Origin: Stemphylium vesicarium
Taxonomy: Eukaryota > Ascomycota > Dothideomycetes > Pleosporales > Pleosporaceae
Direction of reading: 5' to 3'
Length of the DNA stretch: 64,000 bases
NCBI GenBank assembly: GCA_004380135.1
Contig: QXCR01000028.1
Span: 172,871 to 236,870 of the forward strand
Part shown: piece after piece, positions 43,701 through 54,408 of the stretch
Layout of the letters: every line of letters starts with the position of its first letter
How positions within the stretch are numbered: position 1 is the first letter of the stretch
The notes under the pieces: model-generated
The model's database searches: none
Seen by the model: the letters and a program-made list of their open reading frames with translations, nothing else
Told to the model about the DNA's origin: nothing
Made by a program: the position numbers and the translations under genes

Positions 43701-45057
43701 GCAATGGGATGCCGTCAAGAGGCTGTTCTACGGGGATGTTACGACAGTCATGGAGAAGCCGGACGGAGTGCAGAGGAGTCAAGAGCTCCGAGACCACTTT
43801 CTGGTTTCCACCGGTCGCCGTGATCGCTCACTCTACGCTTCTCTGGACGATGATTTTGGTCTCAGTGAGATAGAAGGCGGTGGCGGCACTAGATACGATT
43901 ACATCGAAAATGCTGCGCCTGTCCAGATCATCAACGTAAGGCGGCTACAATACGAAAAGGGCCAGCCAGTTTATGATCACTCACACGTCAGCCTGGAGAA
44001 GACCCTGTATCTCGATCGGTACTTGGCAAAGACACCAGCGTTAGACGAGTCACAGTTGCTGGAGCTCCGCAAAGCGCAATGGACGAAACAGAAGCAGCTA
44101 CGCGAGCTGGCCGCAAAGCGGACGAAGCTACAAAAGTCTGGTGTGGAGGGACTGGACCTTGCCGAGTGTCTCAAAGCCACGGGCGAATTCGTGAAAGGAT
44201 TGTCAGCAAGGAGGACTGAAGGTGACGATGATCAGACAGTTCCTGCTTTCCTGCCCACCCCTCCTCCCGAGCTCTCTGACAGTCTCCACAACCGCGCCAC
44301 TGACCTTGCAACCGAGCTCTCGGGGATCGACGCTCAGATGACCAAGCTCGAATCGGAGATCAATTCTGTCTTCCAAGATTGCAACTCAGTCCCCTACCGC
44401 TTACACGCTGTCTTCACGCACCGCGGCGACGTCAAGGGCGGCCACTATTGGATCTACATCTACGACTTCCAAAACGAAGAGTGGCGCAGCTACAACGACG
44501 ACAGGGTGGAAAAGGTTGTGGACGAAAGCACGGTTTTTGAAAAAGAGGGGGGAGTCAAGCCAAAGGTCAGCACAGGCATGGTATACGTCCGGGAAGACTT
44601 GGCCGAACAGTACACGGAAGCCGTGTGTCGCCACCCCGAGCAAGTCAGCGAAGCGAGCAAGGATGTCGAGATGCGGGACGTCGTCGATGTCGATGATGAT
44701 GGTGATGATGATGATGTGGATGACGAGCTACCGGATCTGGAACCGGTGGACACGGCCAATGTGCCTGTCATTGAGGGTGTGGAGAAGGTGTAAGCTCTCT
44801 TTCTTTCGAGAGCGCTTTCCACTTTTCCTTCCCTTCACTTCTTGCGCTTGACATGGCACTGACATGACAGCTTTTTGCCTCCACTTTCTCCTCCGACTAC
44901 ACCGCCTGTTGACCATGTCTCCCCCTCGACGGCAGAGAAGAGATCAGGCGGGCTTTTGGAATCGCCACCGAAGAAACAGAGGTCAGAGTCTCAGCGTACG
45001 ATGTCTTCCCTGGGCGAGATGGATGATGATGCGGGTGAGATGGAGTTGATTCGTTAG
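40749..45057 (+). CDS. UBP2: Ubiquitin C-terminal hydrolase 2 (UBP2/USP25-28 type)
   Basis: Predicted 1315-aa cysteine protease that removes ubiquitin, in yeast mainly K63 chains together with Rsp5 and Rup1. Seven exons: 40749-40758, 40815-41789, 41845-41899, 41954-42437, 42506-43055, 43103-44789 and 44871-45057. The first coding exon is only 10 nt (ATGGCGCCCG). An N-terminal part with CQKCRWHVDV and a long helical repeat region (about 1-600) matches the Ubp2 N-terminus. The catalytic Cys box is GLRNIGNTCYLNSVLQFLF, with Cys637. QQDAAEVMANIF is the QQD box. The His box is HRGDVKGGHYWIYIYDF, with His1139, followed by YNDDRVEKV. A long acidic, Pro-rich insert and a coiled coil lie between the boxes. 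All catalytic residues are present. The C-terminus has a basic KKQR patch. Confidence 0.93.
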
Positions 45058-45371
45058 CTTTAGGAATGGAAAGGATTGGATTGAGGGATATTGCTCAGCT
45101 TGTTTTCTTTTTGAGAAGGTTTTCTTTCTTGTGAATATGCGATGTGGTTGGTATTACGGACTAAGCGGAACGCAAGGGTAGAATCAAGGAGGGAAGGGGA
45201 GGGAAGGGGAGGGAAGAGGAGGGGAATCGGAGGGTTTAATGCATAATAATGGATTATCTTCATGTGAGAGGCATATCTTCTTCTTTGCATGTTTGGCTCT
45301 CATTGTGATGTTCCTGACAGTAAAATGATCTTGGATATCCAAAACAGAGTTGAGTGCCCGCTCGACTGGCC
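45058..45371. other. Convergent intergenic interval with purine repeats
   Basis: Contains GGGAAGGGGA repeats at 45190-45225 (about three units of 10 bp). It is 3' flank of UBP2 and RPAP1. Confidence 0.7.
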
Positions 45372-46808
45372 TTAAACAGCATGTCTCTTCCTCCCCCCAC
45401 CTCTTCTCCAATTCCACAACGCCTCCTGCGCAAACGTCCTCGCAGTAAGATGACCCCTTTCCTTATTCGCCTCTTCCGTCAACGTCTCAATGACCCTCCC
45501 CTGCTCAATACACTGCCACAGTCCGCCGGCCATGGCACTTCCCACATCCTCCTCCACCCACTCCCCCTCCTCGTCATCGTCCTCGCCATCCTGCACACCT
45601 GGATTCCGCGCCACCCTCACCGGCCCATCCGTAGTCGCCTGTGCACTCTCCACGCCAAAATGCCCCTTTCCCAACCGAAACAAAATCCGTCCTAGCGTCT
45701 GATACGCAATACACCGCTGACTCGCCACTTTACTGCGCGCCGTAACCGCAAGCTCTGGAATCGTGTACCCCGCCGCCTCCGGCGCGTCGGCATGGTGGTG
45801 CAACCCCCGATCACTCGGTATCGCTCGGGCGACGCTGGGCGCGAGGAGGTTGCCGTCGAAGTCGAAACGCAGTTCTGCGGGGTTCAGCGCTGTTTGCGAG
45901 GGGTGGTATGGCGATTTCTTGTCGGACGGGTCGATCGGGGTCATCCAGGTTAGGGTCGAGGGGTCGTAGGGGAGCGTGGGGAAGTATTTCTCGTGCAGGT
46001 TTTTGAGGAAGGAGGGGTCGTTTGGGTCGAGGTCGGGGGGTTGCGGGGGTGTAGGGAAGTGTATTGATTCGTTTGTTTGCTGTTCTAGGACGGATTGTAT
46101 GGCGGAGGTGGTGGACGCTTCTTGTGGTGGTGTTGAAGTAGGGGTTGAGGCGGACGGCGTAGAGGTTTCGTTGGGTTCGGGTGCTGCGAAGGAGACTTTT
46201 TTTGTGCTGGTTGATTTGGGCTGTGGTTCTGCTTTGGTGTCTTCGGTAGCTGATGATGTAGTAGTCGCTGGCGCTGGCGCTAGCGGCTCGGTGTCGAAAT
46301 CTTGCTCGTTGCTCCCTTGGTCGATGTTTGACCGCATGAGCAGCTTCTGGAGCAATGTCGGATTGAGACTGGACATGAGCTCTTGTCGCTCTTGCTCGAT
46401 CTCTGCATCGGACATGCCAGCAAGTGTCCGTCGATTCTCCTCATCTATCGCCCTCCTCTCTTCATCTTGGTCTGGGGCGAAGACGCTTCGTGGTTTGGTC
46501 GGAGGCGCATCTTGCGGCTTTGTCGGCGGTTTCGGTGCGGCGGTAGCTTGTTGTTCTTTTGCGGCACGCTGCTGTTTGAATGCTGATACTCTTGGTGTTC
46601 GCTTCTTGTGTGCCGGGAAGCCATTCACATTGGGCTTGAGTGAGGGCGCGACGGGAGGATTAGCTGTTGATGAATCGTGCTCTTGGATATCGCCCACGAA
46701 AGTGGGAAAGGAGGGCATGGGAAGAATATTGTGCTCTTCCTGGTCCAGTTTTTCGACAGCGCCCGTGTCGAAGTTTAGGTTTACGCGTTCTCCTCTTTGG
46801 AACTCCAT
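45372..46808 (-). CDS. RNA polymerase II-associated protein 1 (RPAP1/Rba50)
   Basis: Single-exon 478-aa protein. The start is taken at 46808 (MEFQRGERVNLNFD); the frame is open 237 bp further upstream but that part looks non-coding. The family links polymerase II with chaperones for its assembly and nuclear import. RPAP1_N is visible at about 130-185 (RRAIDEENRRTLAGMSDAEI, QERQELMSSLNPTLLQKLL). RPAP1_C lies at about 315-375 (LRFDFDGNLLAPSVARAIPS, DRGLHHHADAPEAAGYTIPE). A further conserved block AYQTLGRILFRLGKGHFG follows. Between them the sequence is low complexity (Pro, Ser, Thr, Ala). The length is typical of the short fungal form; the animal protein is much longer. Confidence 0.92.
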   Translation of the reverse strand: MEFQRGERVNLNFDTGAVEKLDQEEHNILPMPSFPTFVGDIQEHDSSTANPPVAPSLKPNVNGFPAHKKRTPRVSAFKQQRAAKEQQATAAPKPPTKPQDAPPTKPRSVFAPDQDEERRAIDEENRRTLAGMSDAEIEQERQELMSSLNPTLLQKLLMRSNIDQGSNEQDFDTEPLAPAPATTTSSATEDTKAEPQPKSTSTKKVSFAAPEPNETSTPSASTPTSTPPQEASTTSAIQSVLEQQTNESIHFPTPPQPPDLDPNDPSFLKNLHEKYFPTLPYDPSTLTWMTPIDPSDKKSPYHPSQTALNPAELRFDFDGNLLAPSVARAIPSDRGLHHHADAPEAAGYTIPELAVTARSKVASQRCIAYQTLGRILFRLGKGHFGVESAQATTDGPVRVARNPGVQDGEDDDEEGEWVEEDVGSAMAGGLWQCIEQGRVIETLTEEANKERGHLTARTFAQEALWNWRRGGGRKRHAV

Positions 46809-47092
46809 GTTGGTGGTGACGGTGGTGTTGCGATGGCGTGGAGGCTCGTTCCTGGAAACTTTGGATGGACCCTTGCATGCGGGGGCGCTAGTATTCCGCT
46901 GTCCCGCACAGGGCTGAGCCTCAGCCCCCAAATACCCCACCACACCTTCAACAGCAATGCCACGAATACTTGCAGCAATCGGCCCACTGGGTGCCTTCAG
47001 TATGGGCTTCCATGATGCTGTGTTCTGCTGTAGCTGTTCATGCACGCAGCAACCACATCATCCAGCCATACGCCTGACGTGGCTACCGGACA
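46809..47092. other. Short divergent interval
   Basis: 284 bp between RPAP1 and the HET pseudogene. Nothing recognised beyond promoter space. Confidence 0.6.
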
Positions 47093-49219
47093 ATGAGCGC
47101 CATCTATTCTACCCGGAACATTCATCGGCCTCTTGTGCCGAATAGGGCTAAGCTGTGTGAGCAGTGCAGATTACTCTCAAGCATCATTTCCATTAAAAGA
47201 TGGCCCTGTAACGAGGGACTATGTGCTCCAAAAGGATCAGAATGTCCGCTTTGTTTGTTCTTTGCCGCAGTGTTAACCGCAAAGCAATCGTCTGTCGTTC
47301 GCGAAACTCTTTACTTCAAGTTCTTTGACTATAAAGGCCCGTCTAATGTGGGCAGGCCCAGCGACTTTTCGTTCCAGAACTACTATATCCAATCCTAGGA
47401 ATCCAGCGGTTCCCGCTTCATGCTGCCAGAGTATGGTATCGACGAATTGCATTTCCGCCCACTTCCGAAGGACAGCATCGACTATCCCCTGCTGAGAAAA
47501 TGGATCGCATCCTGCAGGGAAAATCATGGACATGCATGTTCTTTCCACGACGATAAGTCGGCATTGTGGGATGTAGGCGGATCGGCACTCAAAGTCATCG
47601 ATTGTGTGAGCTCGAAGATCATCACGGCACCTTCGGACGCTGAGTACGTTGCACTCAGCTGTGTGTGGGAGAAACCTTCAGCTTCCGATTCCTACAATTC
47701 TCCTCCGCCTGGTGATATTGAGGGATATCGGTTGGTGAACCTGCCGGAGACCATCAAGGATGCGATGAAGGTTACTCTAGAACTCGGCTATGGCTTTTTG
47801 TGGTGCGACAAATACTGCTTGGACCAACAGGCTGATTCCCACCAGTTATAAAGTCAACTGCCTTTAATGGCCACTATCTATTCGGCGGCAGCCGTGACTA
47901 TCGTTGGCGCCACTGGGGATCACCCCGACTATGGACTTCCCGGTGTTGGTTCAAGACACCACATCACTCCTCCCGCCATTCGTCCCAACGGCACGACGTG
48001 GGTCACTGTACGAGATGATTTCAAAATACCCATTCGTCAGTCACCATGGTCCCAAAGAGCCTGGTAAGTTCCCCCCGAGAAATGTAATGAAGGAGGGTTG
48101 ACCTTATGTTGTCGGTTAGGACATATCAAGAAGGATTCTATTCGCGCGTACAATTGATCTTTACAGAGGAGCAGGTCGTCTTTGAGTGTAACTCGATGAG
48201 CTGTTTTGAATCTGTGACAGTAGAAGATCTTGCAGGCTCCGTCGAGCCCTACGGATGTCTAAGTAGCGCATATACACGGAGTATTTGGGATCATCCACTC
48301 CACGAACACATCATTCGCTACACTCGACGGAATCTGTCATATCAATCCGACATTATGAATGCCATGCGAGGATTGTTCAATTCCCTCTCTATGGAGAAAC
48401 CACATCGGCAGCAATATTGGGGCATACCCCTAGCTTTAGCGACCGGCGCAGAAATCCAAATCAAATCGCGATCATGGTCTGATGCCGGGGTCTACCAAGC
48501 CCAGTTGCAAGATGCACAACATCAGCTTCACGCAGCTTTTTTTTCGAGCACTTTGCTGGATTACTGACCATGGCATCCGTACAGGACACGCGCCACTACA
48601 GAGGGAAGGGTTCCCCAGCTGGTCATGGTGCGGCTGGATCACTCCTGTGCACTAGGTCGACACATCTCCATTGCCCTGGGATACAATGTTGCCTCTGGAG
48701 GTCTATGTCATCAGGACTGATGGCTCAGAGGAACCACTCAGCGAGGCGCTTGCTCTTGCCGTGTTCGAACAGTTTGGCGATCCCACATCTCTATATACAT
48801 GCAAGCTGCATATTCGGGCTGAAGTTCTTTATCTGCGGTTCGTTTGCCTCGAGGATGAGGGACTTAAACCTCAGCGCGTATATACCGATACCACCGGAGC
48901 CGTCAGAAGCATGAGGTATGCGGCAAAAGGAAATCAAGATCTTATCTATCCATCTCGTACTACCAAAAGCCATTGGCTCCTGGATGTCACCCCTGGAGTC
49001 CATCTACATGATAACTTGCATTACGCGCTTTGTCATCACGTCTTTCAAGGCATCGTGGTATCAGAAGAACATGTTTTAGTCACGCGGACTAAGAACTATG
49101 TGACTGGGCGCATCGGGTTGATGTCTACTCGCGAGGTCGAATTGACTTGGGCTGAACGGAATGGTAGACACCCTCGTGAATTCTTTCCAGGATGTCGGCG
49201 AGACATCGTTTTGGAATGA
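47093..49219 (+). pseudogene. HET-domain gene, inactivated
   Basis: The sequence keeps the layout of a large HET protein. It has an N-terminal CEQC motif, then a HET core with AEYVALSCVWE, INLPETI-like NLPETIKDAMK, YGFLWCDKYCLDQ, MATIYSAAAVTIVGATG and SQRAWTYQEG, and then the C-terminal block GFPSWSWCGW. It is broken by in-frame TAG at 47396-47398, TAA at 47849-47851 (where CAA would restore Gln) and TAG at 48653-48655. A shift from one frame to the next falls at a run of eight T at about 48536-48543. The intron at 48064-48119 still has GT/AG ends. The stops at CAA/CAG-like positions fit the same C-to-T pattern as in the transposon. The last 180 codons remain open to 49219. It is unrelated in detail to the intact HET gene at 16356. 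Confidence 0.8.
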
Positions 49220-49394
49220 TCCAGAGGCTTGAAAGAATCAATCGAATCTTGGGCTTTCGATCCTAGCTCAGTTCCCAAGTTGAACAGAGCTACAGGTACG
49301 ACTATCCATGGTTGAGCATATCAAGTGTTACAGTCTCACCGCCTCTCTACCCCGCATGAGCCACGTGTACCAAAGTCAATACATACCGCTTAGA

Positions 49395-49429
49395 CGTCAT
49401 CAAAAGCTATCTCAAGAAGTATATAAATG
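49395..49429 (+). promoter_or_regulatory. Glyoxalase promoter: CRE-like site and TATA box
   Basis: GACGTCAT (49395-49402), a CRE/ATF-type core, and TATATAAA (49422-49429) lie 20 bp apart. The TATA box is 53 bp before the ATG at 49482. Such sites are bound by Atf1/CREB-type stress factors, so stress induction is a plausible inference. Confidence 0.55.
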
Positions 49430-49481
49430 ATCATTTCGCTTCATTGTACTGTTCTAGCGACCTGCAGCGATTACCACAGCC

Positions 49482-50186
49482 ATGACAGCCAATAACCCCA
49501 ACTTTCCACAGGGGCCATATGAGTCGGGCACTCACATTGCCCCTCCACCCCGCCCTAGCTCTCCGGCAACTGCCGGATACAGTCTCAATCATTTCATGAT
49601 GCGTATCAAAGATCCAAAGAAGAGTCTGGAGTTCTACTGCGATTGTCTGGGCATGCACGTCGTCTTCATCTTCAACGCCGGGCCTTGGCAAATCTACTAC
49701 TTGGGCTCTCGGGACACTAGTGAGTACAGACGGCATCTTAGTTCAGCAGTGAATAATAAGACTTGAAATAGACATGGTCAATATTCGCCAATCCAAAGGC
49801 CTGCTAGAACTCTACCACATCCCGGCCGACGCGTCCACACCATACTCTTCGGGAAACGACTACTCTAAAGGAGGTGTAGGCTTCGGCCACATCGGCTTCA
49901 CAGTCCCTAATGTTGCCGAGGCCACAGAACGCGTCAAGAGCTTTGGTTTCGAAGTCATGAAGCCGCTTGATGAGGCGAAGGAGGACCAAATGGCTCTGCC
50001 CGACGAGATTGTTCAGGGCAAACATGGCGAGGTGGTTGAGGGATACAAGCACATCTTCAAGCAGCTGACGTTCGTCAAAGATCCTGATGTGAGTGCATGT
50101 TCAGTTATTAAAGCGTGGTGTGGTGAATGCTTGGCTAACTTTCACAGGGGTATTGGGTAGAACTCATCCCGCCGGCCTTTCACTAG
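49482..50186 (+). CDS. Lactoylglutathione lyase (glyoxalase I)
   Basis: Predicted 197-aa cytosolic metalloenzyme. Three exons: 49482-49719, 49772-50088 and 50148-50186. It converts the methylglyoxal-glutathione hemithioacetal to S-lactoylglutathione. The ligand pattern is visible: NHFMMRI (His) near residue 37, GLLELYH (Glu) near 93, GFGHIGFTV (His) near 118, and GYWVELIPP (Glu) near 189, the last in a 12-codon final exon. KDPKKSLEFYCDCLGMHVV is the standard VOC-fold helix. The N-terminal 30 aa are extended and proline-rich. The length is that of the single-domain human and bacterial enzymes rather than the duplicated yeast form. All ligands are present, so it should be active. Confidence 0.93.
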
Positions 50187-51311
50187 ATGAGTAGCCAGTA
50201 AAGAGCTGCTGTTATATTATCGTGGCGTTTTTGGTACCTAGACGATAAGGACGGAAAAACAGAATAGATACAGCAATGGCCAGAATACGCATCGTAAAGC
50301 ATCGAGCTATCCTTTTGCACACATAACATTCAACCGGCACGTTGGTGACTACGATTACACGATCGCCATAGCTTCTCAGCCAGATCTAGACTCTCACCTC
50401 TGTCCGTGCATCAAAGTGTAGAAACAAAGCTTTCGTTTTCTTCAACCCTCGTCAATTCCTCGTTAGGCCAGAAGAAAAATGGTATGTCGTCATAGACGGT
50501 CGAAGAGCCGTAAGCAGATACCTGGATCAACATCACAAACAAAATATCGAGCCGAATAGTAAGCGAGTTAAGATACCCTTCTCAAAGTCATAAGAGACCG
50601 CTGCAATACATAACACATGCTATATGCTTCTATTGTGTTGAGACGAGGCTAAGAAGGTCAAACCAGCCGTTGGTGGCGGATGATGCGCTAGGCAAGGTAC
50701 CCGTCGCTAACATCAGTAAGCAGAGCTAAAAGACCCTGCGTCGCCTTACCTACCTCTCTACACCACAGATTGAACCAAGACCGCGACGCTTCCTGCTCAT
50801 CTACCCATCCTTTTCTTTTTCTATGACCCGATCTGCAGTCTCGTGATGAACAGCGCATGGCGTCAGCGCGCGTGACTTTTCAGGATATCCGGTTTCCGGT
50901 AAGCGAGATGATCGCAGCAAGGGTTTGGGTCAGAGTTTCAGATCTGGGGGAGGTGTAGGCCATCCCTTGGAGCGTGACTGAGGGGACAGTGTCACGACTG
51001 ATGCAGTGCGTCGCGTTGATTCCTTGCGGGCGCTCCTGCGCATCCGTATTCCAGACTGCGAAACGCGATATCAGTGGATAATCCCCGCGCCCGTTACTCG
51101 CGCGCACGACGGGCGTCTAGAGGCGAGAAAGGGGTTGGTGTTGATGTTGCGGCGCAATATGACGTGCCCCAAGACAATGTTTCCAGGCTTCAAAGCTAAT
51201 CTTCAGCCGCCAGCCCGCTTCCGGAAGGGCGCCGTTAGCAAGTCTTAAAGCCATGTTTATCTTGAATTGAACTGGGATTCGCACATTCCCGTCCTCAATT
51301 CGGCGGTACTC
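50187..51311. other. Intergenic interval
   Basis: 1.1 kb with no supported gene. Frames at 50880-51107 (-) and 51006-51248 (+) show no domain. The right end is the promoter of the DUF2985 gene. Confidence 0.5.
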
Positions 51312-53527
51312 ATGGACAAACTCAAGTCGAAAACGCGTTCGGCGCGCAACAGGCTCGCCGAAGCAACGTCGTCTGGGTCTGGTACGGGCGAGTTGCATGG
51401 TCCGCACCAATCTCTGGTGCCGCACGAGAACTCCAGCACCTATGCCGTTAATGAGGGCTACCAAGGAGGAGAGCCTGGGACCAATGCGCAAGATTTTGGA
51501 GCAGCAGACGACCAACCAACTCAGCAACCAGTCCTCGAACCCCCTACTTCGTTGCAGTCATCCATCGATGCCGGCAGTCATGTACCAAAACCCACCAGGA
51601 CGAGCGATCCCTCGTCGCATGTCACATACAAGTCAGTTCCTACGTGTGCAAAAAAGCAACGCGCGATTGCTGACCTTTATCAAGCACACTCTCCGCGCAA
51701 AGAGCAAGAAGCAGCTCTGCCCCAGACAGAGGAACGCCCCCGCCCCAGCAATACCCACGTCGACCGCAAGTTGGTCGCCAAGCCAGCATTGGAATCCGCC
51801 GTATGCCTTCGTCCAACGCCTTGAGGCAAACAGCTCAGCAGCCGAATGCCTCCAACCTCAGACTCAGCACGCCTCTGCCAGCGCTGGATGAAGAACAAGA
51901 ACTAGGACAGCTTCCTTCCAACAGCAGCCAATCCACGCTTACGAACCCGGTGCCCGACCAGAGTCGCTTGCGCAAAGTCAAGAGCGCCGTGCAAGTTAGG
52001 ATACCTTTCTGGGGTAAAAAGGAGGAGGGAAAGTCGCCGACAAGCGACACTCATCCCACTACAGCAGAAGAGGATGCGTCGACAAACTATACTTCAGGCA
52101 TGGTCGATGTCCTGGACACGCTCGACCCAGAGGTCTCGACGCTTACCTCCTTGACGAACATGCAGAACTCGCTCTTCATCCCCAATCTACCCTTCCTCAA
52201 CCGCCGACCGACATACAATCTACGCCGACGAAAGAGCGAGACAGAAAGTCTTGAGGAGATCAACCGCATATTAGCGCCAGCCTTGGCCGCTCAAGCACAG
52301 GAACAACAGGCTGCACCCAGGATGCAGCGCTCCCCGACCGATGTTACAACGACTACCATGATGACGATAGATTCGCAGCTTTCTGAGTCACGTTACGCCG
52401 TGCTGCCTGAGGACACCGACTTGTCTGGGTGGAGCGTGACTGATAAGAAGGAGGTCAACGATCACGTCCGACATATGCTTCATTCTCGGCGGTCAAAGAT
52501 GAAGCGCTCGCTGAAGGGTTTCGGACATTACGTGAGCAGACGTAAGTACACTTACTACCCATTTCATCAACACTATTGCTAACAGCTCGCAGCCCTGGGC
52601 TTCCTCGTCACTCTCTACGCCTTTCTGATTACCGCATTCGGTCTCGCATGGGTATTGTTCTTGATCGGTTGGGCCAACGTTGGTGGACAGCAGATCTACG
52701 TTGTCCATGTCATCGATAGTGTCCTAGTTGCTCTCTTTGCCGTCGTCGGTGACGGCCTCGCCCCATTCCGTGCCGTGGACACCTACCACATGATCTACAT
52801 AGCCCACTACCACCACTTCACGTGGTCGCGTCGAAAGAAGGAAATGCTCCCAGAGCTAGCAGACCCCAACGACCTCCCTGCCGAGCATGCCCCCGTCTCC
52901 GGACCTCGAACCGTCGACCCCGAAGACCCAGAGAAGCAATGGGAGTTCACCGTCCTGACCCCAAAACAGCAAGAAAAGCTCGAACTCCACCAATCCAAAT
53001 TCTGCAAATCGCACTCCTTCTACAAGCCGCACGAAACAGAAACCCACTACGCCTTTCCCCTTCGCTTCCTCGTTGCCATCGTCGTCCTGCTAGACTGCCA
53101 CTCTTTGCTGCAAATCTCCCTCGGCGCTTGCACTTGGGGCATCTACTACAAGCATCGCCCCTTTGCCATCACCACCGTCATTCTCTGTTGCTCTATTTGT
53201 TGTAATGCTACGGCTGGTCTGCTCATCTGGCTCGGCGATAAGAAGACGCGCAAGAAGGATGTGCTGGAGCGCATGAATAGGCAGGAATTGACCGAGCAGG
53301 CTATCAAGGAGGTTAAGAAGAAGAAGGAGAAGGAGAATGAGAGTGGGGGTGAAGAGGGGGCGGCTGCTGGTGTTGGTGGGAGAGATAAGGAGAAGAAGAG
53401 GATTAGCCTTGATGCTTTTAGGCCGAGGAAGAGTATCGATGCGCAGGGGAAGGAGAAGGAGAAGCAGAAAGAGATGAATGAGGAGAAGAAAGAGGAGGCT
53501 ATGGCTTCTGGGGGTATTTTGCAGTAG
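51312..53527 (+). CDS. DUF2985 integral membrane protein
   Basis: Predicted 703-aa membrane protein. Exons 51312-51631, 51685-52541 and 52593-53527. The first 390 residues are hydrophilic and probably disordered (Ser, Thr, Pro, Gln) with scattered basic clusters such as RRPTYNLRRRKSE. The DUF2985 core begins in exon 3: LGFLVTLYAFLITAFGLAWV, then LFLIGWANVGG, VIDSVLVALFAVVGDGLAPF, DTYHMIYIAHYHHFTW, and DPNDLP. Two further TM segments follow (FPLRFLVAIVVLLDCHSLLQ, FAITTVILCCSICCNATAGL). The C-terminus is very rich in Lys and Glu (KKKKEKE). The family is fungal and of unknown biochemical function. The 5' exon choice relies on a GTCAGT donor and a CTGAC branch point that restore the frame. Confidence 0.8.
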
Positions 53528-54176
53528 CTGCCGTTGTTGTAATGTTTTGTGTGTTGTTTTCTTTGAGCGTTCGAGCGACCTTTAGATACCTTTTTGTCTA
53601 TTTCTCACGTATGTTGGATGTTGGGTTTGTTATTACTTAATGAATCTGGTCTTCTGAGACCTTACGCTTCTTGAGTACCTCTCGTTATCGCAAAGGCTGG
53701 TTGTGAAATTGTATTAACGTGTTACTGGGTGATAGGGGAAGAGGTTAGGTATGTAGCAGATTATCCAACACCTGCTATGAGAGCGACGGACCAAGGAAGG
53801 AGAAGGTCAATTTTTAACCTTGGCAGGCGTCTCTTCTACGTCCTACAATTTCATTTCACTGATGCGGACTTCTCACGACCAACAAAGAAGCAAGGGCCCG
53901 TGGACGACAGTAGTGAGTAGCAGTTCATTCAAGCAGCGACTGGTCGTATGATCAGAGCATAGTTAGCCTCACAGCTAGCCATTTGGGATAATTGTAGATT
54001 TCCACTATCACACTGTGACATTTAGGTATCCGTTTCTCTGCTTTCTAATTACCCACACCTCACCAGCCATGCAAAGTTGATTCTTGACCGCGGATAGCTT
54101 TCATGTTTGCATTTGTCTCGCCTTCTCTCCTTCCTCTTTGTCTCCTTCGTTGCTTTTCCCCTGGGGTATCACATTT
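53528..54176. other. Convergent intergenic interval
   Basis: 650 bp of 3' flanks. A 63-codon frame at 53729-53920 shows no domain. Confidence 0.5.
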
Positions 54177-54408
54177 CTAGCAGTCGGGGATCTGGGTGAC
54201 TTCGCCGCCAGTCGAGCTGACGCACATGCCGTGGTTCTGGCGGGCGGCGACTTCTGTCCGTTTGTGTTAGCTCTTCGGTTCTACCTCGCAAGAGAGGTAC
54301 TTTGTGGGCAAAGAGAAGAAGAAAAAACGTACCCTCGTTGGCGATAGGAGCGGCAATGGCGAAAGCAGCCATGGAGAGGATGGTAGCGACGACGGTGGTG
54401 AACTTCAT
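54177..54408 (-). CDS. 50-aa secreted peptide precursor
   Basis: Very small split gene: exons 54333-54408 and 54177-54253 around a 79-bp intron with GTACGT and CAG ends. The spliced frame gives 50 residues. Residues 1-20 form a clear signal peptide (MKFTTVVATILSMAAFAIAA), followed by PIANEEVAAR. The last 20 residues contain the only two cysteines, Cys36 and Cys50, Cys50 being the C-terminal residue. They would form a 13-residue disulphide loop rich in Gly, Ser and Thr. A long pyrimidine-rich leader and a TATA box at 54644-54651 suggest strong transcription. No family is recognised; it is unlike known alpha-type mating pheromones, which have tandem repeats. It may be a signalling or defence peptide. 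The unspliced frame ends at a different residue, so the intron decides the product. Confidence 0.65.

Noticed and set aside
45976..46917. 313-codon forward frame opposite RPAP1
   Set aside because: It is antisense to clear RPAP1 motifs; its Ser/Cys/Gly-rich composition is that of a reverse-complement shadow.
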